Origin: Pegea sp. RAD2-039
Taxonomy: Eukaryota; Chordata; Thaliacea; Salpida; Salpidae
Direction of reading: 5' to 3'
Assembly (NCBI GenBank): GCA_034620365.1
Contig: JAQGEQ010000041.1
Location: 558,001-622,000 of the forward strand
Length of the DNA stretch: 64,000 bases
Shown: positions 27,211-40,498 of the stretch, piece after piece
Layout: every line of letters begins with the position of its first letter
Numbering within the stretch: the stretch's first letter is position 1
Position numbers and translations under genes: made by a program
Notes under the pieces: model-generated
The model's database searches: none
What the model saw: the letters and a program-made list of their open reading frames with translations, nothing else
Told to the model about the DNA's origin: nothing

Positions 27211-30200
27211 ATGGGCTGCATTGGATTTAGACCTCTAAGAAAAGTTTTTCGCAAATGGAAAACCACTGTTTACGTTGTAGGAATGTTTCTATTACTGCAG
27301 GTTCAACAGTTTCCTATTTTTTCAATTTTAATGAAAAATAAACATTCTAAACTTGATATAACTGATTGTTATTATGACGTAAATTATGATAATTTAATTA
27401 CTTTTAATTTTTTATTGGTTTATAATTTAAATATGTATAATACATATTTGTTTTTGTTTTTTTGTTTTAATTGTTATTATACTATACTTAAAAACTTTTT
27501 TAACTATTTTGAAAAATGTTGTTAACATTCATTTAGTGTATCAAAAGATATATTTTTAAAACAAAATTTTAATTAGTTTATTATTGATAATTATTATTAT
27601 ATGCAGTATAAACTTATTCAAAGAAATTTATTCCAAAAATAATAGAAAATAAATTTTTAAGTAAGTTGCTTTTAGCAATTATCAATTTATTAATTATACT
27701 TTTTTTGAATAACTAGATATCATTATTTATAAAATTTTCAAATTAATTGATTTTATATAGAGTTATTCTTTATTATTTGAAAATATAAATTAAAGATTTA
27801 TTCATTGAACAAATATACTTTTTAATAGTTTAGAATAGGCAAAGTTATGAAAAAATTAAAATTTGTTGAGCAAAAGACTGTAGATAAACTTAATGGTAAT
27901 TATATCATTGTATATTTATTATTAATTATATTATTAGTTACTTCAATGGTTACTTTGTTATATTTTTTATAAATATTAGTTTAAGAAAATAGTTTTGAAA
28001 ATGAAAAAAGATTAAAGATACAAAATTCTTATGTATAAAGTCTTATATCTTATTTTGGTTTTAAATTTTTTATGAATGTTTTTATTGTAGACAAAAACTT
28101 TTTTTTTACTTTTATGCAAATATAATTCAACTTTTATGAAACTATTAAGAGTTCTGAAAGTTAAAAGTCTGTACAAAGTTCAGATTTACTATTTTAAGAT
28201 TCAAAATAAAAATGTTTATAAAGATTTATTTTTTACTTCAGATATTTATCAACATTTCAACAAGCAACTCTGATCAAAGTCGCCATATAAGAAATAAATT
28301 TCAACAAAAAAATAATGATGTAGGTATCAAAAACTAGATTTGAAAATTCATTCTTGTTCTTAGAAACAAAGATGTTGCACTTATCAAATTCTTGAAATAA
28401 TTAGAATACTTATTTAGTAAAGCTATTTGTACTTATTTTTTGATAACAATTTGTAAATAACTCCACAAGTGGTTGCTTTTGTACTAATAAACTGCTTGCT
28501 CTCTAAAAAGATCTCAAGTACAATTTCATTCTGAAAAATATTTGGATTTGTGATAGAAATTGAGACATATTATCAATAGTTTGCTTCATACATTAAAAGC
28601 AAAAGATTCAGAATAGATGTAGTTGTAAACATTCAAATTAACATAACTGATAAAACCAGATTGTATAAACATCAAAACATTTGGATATTAGTCAAACAAA
28701 GAAATATGATTTCTCAAAGTTTTCTTCCCACTTTTTCATTTGAATTCCACCCCTGTATACTGAAATACTCAAGTATGGTTTCAGTAAACTCAAATTGAAT
28801 TTCAGGTCATAATGGCTGTTCTAAAAAGCCAAAAAGGACATTTTAAAAGTCTGTCTGACAGGCTAAGACTTGCTCCTAACAGGGTTGATCATACAGACAC
28901 TGGCATTAACAACCTTCGTGTTAGCATTTTACAAGAATATGGAAATGTAAGAGGTTTACACCTAACTCCTTGTGATCAGCATCAACTAATTTGTTTGTTC
29001 CTTCATCATCTTTTGTTTTAACGTCACCCTAACATTTTGGTGTTTAATTTCAACTGACACCACGCACAAGAATTTGGAAATATTTCTTTTTTCTGCAAGT
29101 TTTCATTCACCAATTTATTTGCCGAGTTGAATTGGTTTTAGTGAAATGTAAAAACCACTCGCTTCTATCTTGTTTCTAACAATTTCTTTTTTAGGTGGCT
29201 AACTTTCCAAAATATCGACTAGAAGAACCCAAAAACCCTTTGTCGTTTTATGACAAGGAATTGCCTGATTTCAATCAATATAAACCTAAGTAAGAAAATT
29301 CGACGATCTTTTTTCTCTAACCACATCCTACCGATAAAGTTCACTTTTTTTCCTTGAAGAAAATTATCATCAATTTTTTTCATAATTCAAATATTCTGAT
29401 ACTTTTTTCAATTAACTTTTTGTGGCTTTTCAGCGTGATAAGCGCGCTTCAATTTTTTTTTAATTTCTGCAAAGTAGTTAGTCCATAATTAATTTCAAAA
29501 TCTTCAAATTATTCAACTGAAAAATATTTAGAAAATTGGTTTGATAAGAATAGAAAATTGTTTAAACATATTAAATAATCACCAATAATTTCAACAATCA
29601 ATTGAAAGTTAAACCTTCAAAGTCAACACTAATGTTAGATTTCAACCAATACAAACAATCTTGCTTGAAAAGTTGTTTTTATTTCAAACTTTTAAATGTC
29701 AATACACTTGTAAAACACTCCCTTATTCGAATAATTTTATTTTAGATGTGGCATAACGTTACCAGATGCCAAATCAGCTATTTCCCGTTCGAAGACCAAC
29801 AGATGTAAGCAAGAAATTGCTGATGTTGCTTGTAAGATGCAAAATCTCACTCTATTACCTTCATATATGCCCAGGTAATAATTAAACATGTTACTACATC
29901 ACTAATGACCATAAATCAGATTGTTCAGACATCTTCACTTTGAATCAGTGATCTGATCACGACACAACTTCTACTTTTTTCGATTTATTCATTTAAATCA
30001 GCAAATTTTTAAACTTTGTAGCTTCTGCACTTAGATTGGCAATCTCAATTCTTCTTTATCAGACACTAAATAGTGATGTTGATAAGCTTGTGACTTAATT
30101 TGTGCTTTTATCTCGAATCTACTTAAACGAGAAAAGATAGATCGATTCTTTAGCTGCTATTAATAGTATTCTGTTACTGACTGACTTCTTCAACTTTTTT

Positions 30201-33200
30201 CTAGGTACTGTCAAACTGAAATCGCGGATTTAAAACCAGCACAGGCTCCTAGGCTCGATAATGATGATGATATCGAACCAGCTCGTATTTGTTACATGTT
30301 AGTGGTTCATGGACGCGCTTACCGGCAGTTTGCTCGCCTCTTCAAAGCGATTTATCATGAAAGACACTTCTTTTACATCCATGTAGATAAAAGATCGAAT
30401 TATTTGCAAAGGTAAAAGTTCGGGACTTTCTCTAATTTTATTCACCTTGTTCAATTTGTAGGGAAATAAAGAAGGTCACTTCAAAGTATCCCAATGTTTT
30501 ATTGACTCCCTGGAGGATGTCAACTATTTGGGGAGGAGCTAGTCTTTTGCAGATGCTCTTAAGATCAATTAAAGATGCTCTTTACATCTGGAAAGAATGG
30601 GACTTTTTCATCAACCTCAGTGGCTTGGACTTTCCAATCCAGAACGACCGGAAATTGGTTCGAACAATTTTCTGATGATAAAAATTTCATTTTATTTATT
30701 TTTGAGGCGATTTATTTATTCAAACGACGAAGTTGTAAAATCTTAACTTGCAAATCTGAACTATTTTTTCTGAAACTGTGCAGCTTACAAATATCAACAA
30801 CTCTTTTATCTTATCAGCTTTATTTTAGTCCAGATTTCTGTCATATTATCGAGATAAAAGCTTTATGAAGTCTCATGGCAGATCAGATGAAAAATTCATT
30901 CAAAAACAGGTAAGAAGTTGACATATAGTAGATAGCATCAACTAAAATCGCTTCTAATCAGGGATTGAATCGAGTCTTTGTTGAGTGTGAGGAGCACATG
31001 TGGAGGTTGGGTCCAAGATCTATTCCAGAAGGTTTCCTCTTTTTCACTTTATTTCAATTCGATTTTCTAATTAATAGTGAAACTACTAGCTTGAATGTAC
31101 AAGTCTCATACACTTCAATCGTACCAACAATTTCCGCATATATCATTCGAAGCGTTCTTATTTTGTTCCTTTTCACATTTTCTTTCAACTGTTTGAAACT
31201 TTTCCAAGTTTTTCTTTTGAATTTCTCTATGAACATATTTTTAAACCCAATTTCAATAATTTTCACGCATATTGGCGTAATATTTATGTCGAAGTACAAA
31301 TTAAAACACTTTCAAATAGCTTTTTCATTCAAATATTTGCTACTTAGTATTTAAATGTCTCTTTTTTTCATTTTATTGATTAGATTGAATATTTATCGGG
31401 GGAATTTATCTAAAATTCAAGTTTTTAGTTGGAAATCGATTTGAATTTGAAGTTATTGTTTCAAAATTAACTTCTATTTTCTTGTAAATCAACTTCTTCA
31501 AACTTCTAATTTGATGTCTTCATCTAATCTACAAAACAACAGTTTTTCCACCTTTCTAATATATTTCAATTTCCTTCTAAGGCATTAAGATCAGTGGTGG
31601 AAGTGACTGGTTGGCACTAAACAGAGAATTATGTAATTATTCGGTGTATGGAAAAGACCAACTATTGTATAGTTTGAAAGAATGGTTTGTTTATTTCTAT
31701 TTTTACCAGTTTTTTTGACTCGTTATATTGTGAGTCACATTTTACGGTCCAACGACCGCTGTAACCACTTCAATGGCTGGACGGTCCTTCTTTTATTAAC
31801 TTTCACATCTTTATTGAAGTACTTTCAGCTTTTGTTATTCTAAAAACCACTTGATAAAACTTTCAATGAAAACTGAAACTACTAAGAATAACTTCCTGAC
31901 ATTTGCACTCGGACAAAACTGGCCATTTGACATTATCTCCGCACTACATCCAGTCACTTACTAATATGGCTTCTTACATTTCAGGTACCAGTACACTCTA
32001 CTGCCGGTCGAGTCCTTTTTCCACACTCTGTCACAAAATAGGGAGAACTGCCACAGCTTTGTGGACAACAATTTGCGAGTAACCAATTGGAATAGGGCGC
32101 GAGGCTGTAAATGTCAATATAAAGTGAGTGACGTCATCCAAATAGTCACGTGGTTTCCGCTTTGTGATGTTGTTATGACAACCACTTCTTTACAGCACAT
32201 TGTCGATTGGTGTGGTTGTTCTCCGAATGACTTTTTCCCTTCTGATCTGAATCGTCTCAAAACTTCGCGTCCCGTTTTCTTCGCTCGCAAATTTGAAGAA
32301 GTTGTAAATCAAGAGTCGGTTAGTTTCATCTCTTCCCTTCTCTTCTTTTTCATCTCTTCATTTTCATCAGATTAACATCTTGGACTTCAAGATCTACGGA
32401 GAGTATCCTCCACAAACTCCCTCTCTAAACAGCTACTGGGAGAATTGCTACGATGCTGAAGACGGTATGACGTCAGTCAATGACGTCATCATCACCACTT
32501 ACACATCCTTCGCGAGACTCGCTCTCAAAGATCTAAATCTTCAAATCAGTGAGAGTCGAGTTGCAGGAGATCCGAAAGAGATCTTTGATCAATGTCAACT
32601 TCTTCCCCAACAAGTGAAGACTGTAAGTTGACAACGTGTCCACGTTTGCCGGTCACTAAATCTGTACTAGGTACACATCTATAAACGCAATGAGGAGTTT
32701 ATTGGTTACCTGGTTACCATGGAAGCTTCGTGGAAGGACTCGATGACCACTGTCCAATTACAGGTTGCTAGGTAACTAGCGAGTTTGTGACGTAATGTGG
32801 TCCATTTTCAGGCAATGTTGTCTCCAAGTCCACTTTTAAATGTCCACGACCCAGAATCGATTCTTTCAACGAGGCTACAATCTGCTGAAGTTGGGACCAA
32901 TTGGGACGTCAAGGAGTTAATTTTCAGGGACTGGGCGGGAATCATTGGACCAGAAAGCAGTCCACGGTTGATTGTGAGATGGAAGAAGGGTGACCAAGAC
33001 TTTGTGGTCACTACTGTAGTTGTGGACCCCTTTAATGTGGTCTGCGATTACACGGACTTCAGGACGCCGAGTAAATCAGCTGGAGTGACTGAGACCCTCA
33101 TAGGGGTCCGCAAACCCCTGCGTCCAGGCAAATGGAAGATCCTCTTCTTTATTCAAAGAGATTTCAGCAAATCTTCGGCTCAGCTTGAATTCGTTGTGTC

Positions 33201-33668
33201 CCCAATTGAGTTTAGGGGCGGCAAAGATGCTCACGGCCACCTTGAATACATCAACAGGGGCACTGTTGATGACGAAGCGGTTAGTTCCGATTGAATCCGC
33301 TATTTATCGCGCGTGATGACGTCATTTTGCAGGTCAATTCAGCCAATCACAATTTATATACAATCAGAAGAAGATTGAATCTGAAGCGAGATGATGAAGC
33401 CGCAAAGACCTCATCTGAAAGAGCTTCTCATATATCAGGATCATCTCTACATCAATGGATTGATGAAGTCCTCTCTAACAAGTGGAACGTTCGAGATATC
33501 TGTATGACGTCACAACAATCATCTGACTGGAAAAGATCTCTTCCTCCTGCTTGCATCCCATTCCTCTCTATACCTCCTAGCTCATGCTCTAATCTTAGTT
33601 GGTCATCTTTTTCTCCTGATCCTAAATCAGATCTTGGAGAAGTCAATGCTGATGGGAGGATTAGATGA
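27211..33668 (+). CDS. XYLT: Protein O-xylosyltransferase (GT14), XYLT1/XYLT2-like
   Basis: Sixteen exons join in phase to 866 aa: 27211-27300, 28242-28319, 28806-28946, 29195-29289, 29746-29874, 30205-30411, 30462-30657, 30829-30909, 30962-31031, 31582-31684, 31985-32123, 32196-32318, 32371-32622, 32671-32763, 32812-33279, 33333-33668. Human XYLT2 is about 865 aa. The enzyme moves xylose from UDP-xylose to serines of proteoglycan cores, the first step of heparan and chondroitin sulphate synthesis, in the Golgi. Visible: a short basic cytosolic tail and one membrane anchor (about residues 18-37, spanning exons 1-2), the GT14 core ([25 protein letters not shown] and [10 protein letters not shown] blocks, FFINLSG, FMKSHGR, HMWRLG, GGSDW), then [31 protein letters not shown] and the C-terminal XT domain ending [13 protein letters not shown]. 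The motif known as DWD in vertebrates is NWD here (residues 629-631). AATAAA at 34133-34138 may be its poly(A) signal. Exons 1 and 2 rest on phase and membrane-helix continuity only. Confidence 0.95.
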
Positions 33669-34132
33669 AGATTTCAAACAGCAACTTCATGACACTAAAT
33701 CGTACTTTCTTCCCCTGTTTCACCCTCGACTTCTATTTATTCACAAATTTGAAGTTTATCTTTCTGAAGACATCCACTAAAACTTCACTGCCTCTAACGA
33801 AATCTCTCTTAATATTTTTGTGCCAGATTAGATCACCACTGTAGACATCTCAGACTAAGGTGCTGGTGACAAGACAGTCGACTTTTTAGTTGGTTTCAGT
33901 TTTCTGGTATGCTGCTAATTAGTTTCCACCATTTATCTTGACCGATTCTTTTTTAACTTTTTTATTTCTTTCAAATGATTTGAAAGAGTAATCTTGCAGT
34001 ACAATTGATTTTGTGTCTCTTCAACTCTTCAATACTCCTAATACATTTATTTGATCATTTTTGATTAAACTTATTCTCATCTTCAACTTTTCTATTGAAG
34101 GATACAAACTTCAATTATTAGAAATTATTTTC

Positions 34133-34138
34133 AATAAA
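34133..34138 (+). terminator. Candidate poly(A) signal of xylosyltransferase
   Basis: AATAAA about 465 bases after the stop codon, in an AT-rich 3' flank. Placement only; no transcript evidence. Confidence 0.4.
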
Positions 34139-34429
34139 TTTCATTACAACTGTTTTTGATGATCAAAAAAAATCTCCTTCTGCTCCACATCAGTTCTTGA
34201 TGCTGGTTCAGATCTTATTCAAGACACAAAGTTTAAAATTAAGTTCTGTTAGTTATAAGATTTTTGAGTTTTGAATTTGTGTTTAACGGAAATATTAAAA
34301 CAGTTTTAGTTTACTTGGTTTCAGATAAATATTTATTATTGTTGAAAATGATGATTCAAAACTAAACCCTTCCGGCAAATGTCAGCTTTTCAGCGCCACA
34401 CATTTCAAATTTTCGATATTTTTCTTCCG

Positions 34430-34680
34430 CTAGGAGTGAGCGAGAGCTTGCTTGCTTGTGTATTATGCAGCGGAATAGAAGGACTGATGCAGCTGGCGTC
34501 ACAGAAGCTGCCAGTACTACACTAAGTCCAGTGACAAACCGCCTACGAGGCTTCGTATCTGGCTTTGAATTCTAACTTGTGTGTCTCTTAGAAGTGTTGT
34601 CATTAACCAGACTCACAAAGCCCTTATACCCGGGTTTTTTATGGACTTTTTTTGTCGCAGTTATGTTTAAGCAAAAGCAA
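34430..34680 (-). mobile_element. SINE-like element, copy B, lacking the tRNA head
   Basis: The reverse complement of this block aligns over roughly 200 bases with 38403-38600: shared pieces include the GCAGCGGAA / GATGCAGCT end, a CAGTGACAAAC segment, a CAGACTCA segment, ACCCGGGTTT and TGGACTTTTT.TTGTCGCA. Similarity stops where the tRNA-like head of the other copy begins, so this copy is 5'-truncated or diverged there. It is markedly less AT-rich than its flanks. Confidence 0.75.
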
Positions 34681-36178
34681 AACAAATTTATCTAATTATC
34701 TAAACTAACCATCTTGGCATATACTGCAAATATCAACTAAAAAGTTTTTCTAACCTTTACAGGGTCGATCTATTTCCTTAAATACTTCTTAACCAACAGT
34801 GAAATACTTTTATTTTTATTTCCGGGTACTTCTCACCTGCAACTCAAATACTTTGATAATAACAAAATAAAAGATTTAATTATTTTTTACAAAATTTTTG
34901 AGTAATATTCATGAGAAAAGTTCTCAAATTTATCTCTAAATTACTGTGTTCTGAAAATATCAGTTTTGTAGAACTTCGGGGAAACCCAAAAAGTTAAAAT
35001 AAAAAATAGATTGAAAGTTTAAAAGTCTGATTCTGGATCTTTGGTAGTTACAAATTCAAACCTTTTTAATTTTTAAATCTAAGCGTGATAGCTTACTATT
35101 CTTAAAACCATTTTGTTGAGTTAGTTTAGAAAACTTATTTCAAACTAGGAATAAATTGAAAAAAGCTTACCAGAAACAATTATCAGGAAATATTCGATTG
35201 TAAAGTTGAAAAATGAAAACTATTTACTTCATCAAGTGAAGCTTTTCTTTAAAATACTAATATAGAGATAAAAGAGCTAATATTTTGAAACTTAAAACTT
35301 CGTAGGACTTTTAAAGATTTTCTTAATGTTTATTAAACATAAAGGAGTTATTTATGAAGTTATTGATAAAGTAGATATAGAAATACTGAATGGTTTTATT
35401 AGCACAAAAGTTTGTAAATAAACGTTTCAGTAGTTTTCCTTATTCGCAATAAACTAAAGTATTATAAGCTGTTTTGAATTTACCAAACTTTTAGCATCTT
35501 ACTTTGCTGTAAAATGAAATTAGTAAGTGTTTAACCGTTGGTGAATCAACAAGTATATGACAAACTGTTTAAACTTTACTGGTAAGTTAAAAAAATAAAT
35601 ATTTAAAAATACGTTCGAAAACCTTGAAAGATGTTTGGTTTTAAAGTTCAAATAGTTTGTCTCAATTTTTTTGTTTAAAAATAACAACTTTTGCAGTTAA
35701 CTTCAGTCAGTATGTAGGTTTAAAAAGAAGAGCTTCCCTAGTGATGAAGGATTTTGATGAAGTGGCTAGGAAGATGCAAGAAAGGTACAGAGGTCGATGG
35801 ATCTGCAGAGAATAAAGCTCGCAGTAGAAAGATGATACAGAAATTAGTTAAAAACTAGGAAAAGGCAACGGAAATAGAAATGAGTAGAATGAATTGAGCT
35901 AACAATTGAAAAAAAAATTTATCTTTTTAGCTTTTTTACTGAGCTAGAAAACAGTTTAAAAGTTTGCTGTACAAGTTGGCTGCAACTGTAACTGAAAAAC
36001 AAGCTATCTTTAACTGAATTTGTTAGCTGGCTTATAGTGAGAACAAAATCTCACCACTTCGTAAAATTGTCTTTTTTATAATCATTTAAACGTTTTTATA
36101 AGTAGAAAGTGTAAACGTTTAGAGGTAGAGTTTCTGTGGTTAAGTTTTTTTGCTGTAACTTTTCTGATCACCAACAAA
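34681..36178. other. AT-rich intergenic DNA upstream of creatine kinase
   Basis: No coding exon recognised. From 36126 to the creatine kinase ATG the sequence is nearly identical to 42153-42206, so it belongs to the duplicated unit and is probably 5' UTR or promoter. Confidence 0.55.
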
Positions 36179-37906
36179 ATGAGTCAATCCAAGTTTTCTC
36201 CATCTGATGATTATCCAGACTTAGAAGGTCACAACAACCATATGGCCAACTGTCTCACTAAGGAGATGTATGCTCGTTTGAGAGAAAAGAAAACTACAAA
36301 TGGATTTACATTTGATACTGCTATTCAAACCGGGGTCGATAATCCAGGTAAGAATATGAACGAGCCAATGAAATGTTTGTATTTTATATGATTGTTTTGT
36401 GATTAGGTCATCCGTTTATTATAACTGTTGGATGTGTTGCTGGTGATGAAGAGTCTTATGAGGTCTTTGCTGAGCTGTTTGATCCAGTTATTGAAGCTCG
36501 TCATAATGGTTTCAAGAAAACAGATCAACATAAAACTGATATGAATCCAAATAATTTGAAAGTAAATAATTTAAAACGATCTTGATGATTCTAAGAAAAA
36601 ACGATTTTTTGGTATAGGGTGGAACTGATTTGGATCCAAAGTACGTTTTATCGTCTCGTGTTCGCACTGGACGTAGCATTCGGGGATTGTGTCTTCCTCC
36701 ACACTGCTCAAGAGCTGAGCGACGAAAGGTTGAGAGCATTGTGACTGAAGGTTACTAACAAAACATGAAATTATTATTTATCAACTTTTAAACAAATATT
36801 TTATCATTAATTAAATTTCAGCTCTCGCTAAGTTAAGTGGAGACTTGAAAGGGAAATATTATCCACTAAAAGGGATGTCTAAAGAGCACCAGGAGCAGCT
36901 AATCGCGGATCATCTTCTTTTTGATAAACCTGTTTCTCCTTTGCTACTTGCTTCTAAGATGGCACGTGATTGGCCAGATGCAAGAGGAATTTGGTGACTA
37001 TCTTACATTTCATTACTTTCAGTTTTATTAAATTTTCAAATATTAGGCACAATGATAAAAAGAATTTCTTGGTTTGGGTGAATGAAGAAGATCATTTGAG
37101 AATCATATCAATGCAGAAGGGAGGAAATATCAGTGAAGTCTTTCATCGTTGGTGCAAAGGAATTGCTGAAGTAATTTTCATACTTCATTCAATTTCTTGA
37201 TTTTATTTTGAACTTTTTTGTAAGGTTGAAAAGCATATGAAAGGTGCTGGTTATGAATACATGTGGAACCCTCATCTTGGATATGTTCTTACTTGTCCTA
37301 GTAATCTAGGAACTGGTGTAAGAGCTGGTGTCCATGTCAAAATTCCTTTACTTTCAAAGCACGCTAAATTTGGCGATATTTTGAAAAAGCTGAGATTGCA
37401 AAAACGTGGAACTGGTAAGCAGATTAAGGAACTTTATAAAGTTTAGAAATGATCAGTCAATTTTAGTCAAAATTTTATGTATTTATAATAAAAAAAATGT
37501 TTATTCGTTCTTTCATTTATTCCAATGGATGAATTATTATTAAGAGAATATTTCCAGTTAATTTTTTTTTATTTAAAATAAATTTAAATTTAAAATTTAT
37601 GTTCTAATTTATATAATGAATAAAAGATAATCATTAAACTGACTAATTCATTTCTCATTGAAATTTTATATTCATTTAAAAGTGTTTTTGAGAAGTTAAC
37701 TGAAATGTTGATTGTGATTAGGTGGTGTTGATACTGCTTCTGAAAGTGGAACCTTTGATATCAGCAATGCTGACAGAATTGGATTTTCTGAAGTCGAACT
37801 CGTTCAGATGGTTATCGACGGAGTTGAGTTTCTGGTAAATTGTGAGAAGAAATTGGAGAAGAAGCAAAATATTGATGAAGATTTGATTGCTCTTAAACAA
37901 AAATAA
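36179..37906 (+). CDS. CK: Creatine kinase (ATP:guanido phosphotransferase)
   Basis: Seven exons, 36179-36347, 36407-36561, 36618-36750, 36822-36993, 37047-37170, 37225-37414 and 37722-37906, give 375 aa, the normal length. It reversibly moves phosphate between ATP and creatine. Seen: N-terminal [10 protein letters not shown] and [12 protein letters not shown], substrate-binding arginines in [35 protein letters not shown], the active-site signature TCPSNLGTG with the reactive cysteine at residue 275, and an intact C-terminal domain. CPSNLGTG and the [14 protein letters not shown] block favour creatine kinase over arginine kinase, whose usual signature is CPTNLGTT. No mitochondrial presequence, so probably cytosolic. 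AATAAA at 37902-37907 overlaps the stop. A truncated duplicate lies 6 kb downstream. Confidence 0.95.
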
Positions 37907-38327
37907 ATAAAATAACTTTTAGAATCAGTTTAGTAGTTTATCCAACCGAAATATTTCAATTCTTTGGTTTTATGGTTTAAAGTCACCTATTAAAACTTGA
38001 AATTAACACTTTTGATAGTTTCTTATCTATCAACTTTTATTTCCATTCATTTCTCCTTAATCTTGCAGTTAATTGAAAGTCATAAGGTGATATCCTCAGT
38101 AAAAGTATTTCAACCAGAAATTTTTTTCTTTTTTTCAATTCTCACTTGTGAATTTACAATAGCCAGTCCACTAAAGTAAACCTTTTTCTTTAGACTTGTT
38201 AGGGCCAGTTATTTGAGGCTTTTGTTGTATTGATAACAGAGTTTACATTCTTCTTAACATGAGTAACTTTTTTACTTGAACTTAGCGAGTAAGCTTTTTT
38301 GTCTGTAGCGATTTTTTACATGTAATT
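37907..38327. other. Creatine kinase 3' flank
   Basis: AT-rich, no gene recognised. Several overlapping AATAAA hexamers at 37902-37911 probably end the creatine kinase transcript. Confidence 0.5.
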
Positions 38328-38700
38328 GTCCGTCCCCGTTGGTAGCGGTTATCAGTCCCGCTTAACACGCGAAGGTTTCCGGGCTCGAGCCCGGGTGGAA
38401 ACGTATTTGCGACAAGAAAAAGTCCACAGGAAACCCGGGTGGAAGGACCTGAGTCTGTTTTATGAAATTACTTCTAGAAGATGGAAACTCCGAGTTAAAA
38501 ACCGGAGTTGGAACCTCGCAGGCAGTTTGTCACTGTACTCAGTGTAGTTCAGAAAGCCTCTGCGACGTCAACAGGGCGTAGCTGCATCAATCCTTTTGTT
38601 CCGCTGCTTACCTTGGTGACGTGAAGAAACGAAGTGGATTTGAACTGGATCGTCATAATTTCTGCCCTTGCAAATATGCAAATATAAAATATAAATAATT
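38328..38700 (+). mobile_element. SINE-like element, copy A, with tRNA-Val-like head
   Basis: The first 75 bases (38328-38402) resemble tRNA-Val: a D-arm TGGTAGCGGTTATCA, an anticodon loop TTAACAC (AAC), and a B box GGCTCGAGCCC inside a CCGGG/CCCGGG T-arm, ending GGAAAC. The acceptor and anticodon stems no longer pair properly (5' GTCCGTC against the 3' end), so a functional tRNA is unlikely. A body of about 250 bases follows, and an AT-rich tail (ATATAAAATATAAAT). The body recurs inverted at 34430-34680. A tRNA head, internal pol III boxes, an unrelated body, an A/T tail and a dispersed second copy together define a SINE. Confidence 0.8.
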
Positions 38701-40498
38701 TATTTAAAAAAATAATTTTGTTTATCTGAGTTAGTTACAAAAAAAAATATTCAATTTGTGTTAAACAGCTAACTTTTCTAGACTTCAGTCATTGAAAATG
38801 AAACTCAGATGAAAAACGCTCTAGAAGGAAACACTCGGCTCTCTGAGGAGTACTAAAAAATTACAACTGCATAAAAAGGTTATAGATGAAATTAAGTTTA
38901 TCGTTTATTACAAAAAACCCACTAGTTTCTTATTAACTACCCTATTATTACCCACCTTAGCTAGTTATTTAGCTAGTGTATTTATAAAATCAATAAACCT
39001 TTTAACCACTTTTTATTAAGTAAAACCTCTAAGGTTCAAAGAATAGTTTAGCTACTTTGAAGTTTACATTTAAAAGTTCTTCAGAAAGAGTGAAAATTGA
39101 TCAACTTACCAAACATTGTGAGCATCGCGTCATCTACTAAGTCTTCTAAATATCTCCTTTAAACCAAAAAACACCAAACTGCCTACTCAACAAGTGACTC
39201 AAAAATTGTATTAAACTTATCCAAAAATGTAAAGAAGTTAAAATAGGGAGATTCAAAAAAGTAAAAAAAGTTGTTGGCTTGATGTTGCTAGTTATCAACC
39301 TTTTATGTACTTCAACAACTTGATGAACTAACAGATGTCAGGCGATGAATAGACGATACCACTGCGTGTCATGACTTCTCGTGAAAAAGAAATGAGGGAA
39401 GAAAAAGCAAAAGATGAAAGTATGAAATAGTTAATCAATAAATTATTCAAGGACTAACTGAATTGTGAAAGTAATTGTGATCACTCATAAAAGTTTTCAT
39501 ATTTAAAAGATGCTGATCTAATTCACCCTTTGATTCAGATTGAATGAATTCAGAACAATTTAAAAAAAAATAGTTTATTATGTTTTTTCATTTTTCAGAA
39601 GAACCCTTTTACTTTGTCGTTACTTTTACAGCATGCAAAATTCATCAGAAAGATTTTTCTTGTCTTGACTTATTTAAATTGATACTTTCTTCAGTGTACA
39701 TGCTTTTGTATCGTTCAAAAACCAGCTATTCTATATATTTTGTTATATATAAGTATAAATAACAGGGTTGATGCATCAACATTACTGTGAAGAAAACTGA
39801 TGTTTCACATCACTATAGTTCGCAAATGACGATAGTACGGCACTAAAATTTAAAAAACAACCACAAAAGTTTAACCAACAAAATGTGTAACTTCCTTGAA
39901 TTAAGAATAAAAGCAAAGAATAAAATATGACAACAATCTTTAGAATATGTACAATACTAGACATGAAAAGTGTGCTTTGTATGATGATGTATATGTTGGA
40001 AATACTTTTAAATAACCAGCAAATCGCTAATTACTGAATCGTAATTTAGTTTAAAACGACATATAGTTGGAAATATATTTAGATTGAAATATTTTTAAGA
40101 ATACATCAACTGATTTAACGTACTAATTAGGGTGAAACTAGAGTTCTATATGATGCAGTAAGTCTCAGATCATGTAATCTCATTATCAAAATTGTCAATA
40201 TTTTTGTGACTTGTTTTACAAATTAAGTACTAAGAAGTTTTTTATACAAGTTGATCTGATTCTTTTTATTAAAGCTAGCTAAACTCTACAAACAGCAGAC
40301 AAAGATCAGTTGACTACTGGTTCAAAGGACATTTTAGTAAGTTTGATCTCTGCATCAGAAGAAACTATTTTGCTGCTGAAACTAAGAGAGGATAGAAAAA
40401 AATGATTGAATAATTTGCATAAAATACAATTTATTAAAAAAGGCGACAAAGCAATGGAAAGTGGTGAAAGTGAAAAAAGAAATCAATTTGAGATTGCT
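38701..40498. other. AT-rich DNA with one orphan exon-like piece
   Basis: Mostly non-coding. On the minus strand at about 39107-39151 an acceptor, a short open stretch (LVDDAMLTMF) and a GTAAGT donor form an exon-like unit. It resembles a segment at about 41515-41560 (DNAMLTMF), also minus strand and followed by GTAATT in the same phase. A 50-base stretch at 40045-40095 also matches 41075-41125. These are traces of local duplication of the neighbouring minus-strand gene. Confidence 0.5.

Noticed and set aside
27830..27893. Possible extra xylosyltransferase exon ([13 protein letters not shown])
   Set aside because: Including it breaks the phase, whereas exon 1 joined straight to 28242 gives a continuous membrane helix in phase 0.
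30575..30868. 97-codon plus-strand frame within xylosyltransferase
   Set aside because: It reads through exon 7 in the wrong frame and into the intron; the homologous frame ends at the GTTCGA donor and resumes at 30829.
38328..38402. A functional tRNA-Val(AAC) gene
   Set aside because: The T-arm and D-arm are good, but the acceptor and anticodon stems are badly mismatched and the unit continues into a repeated body, so a SINE head fits better.
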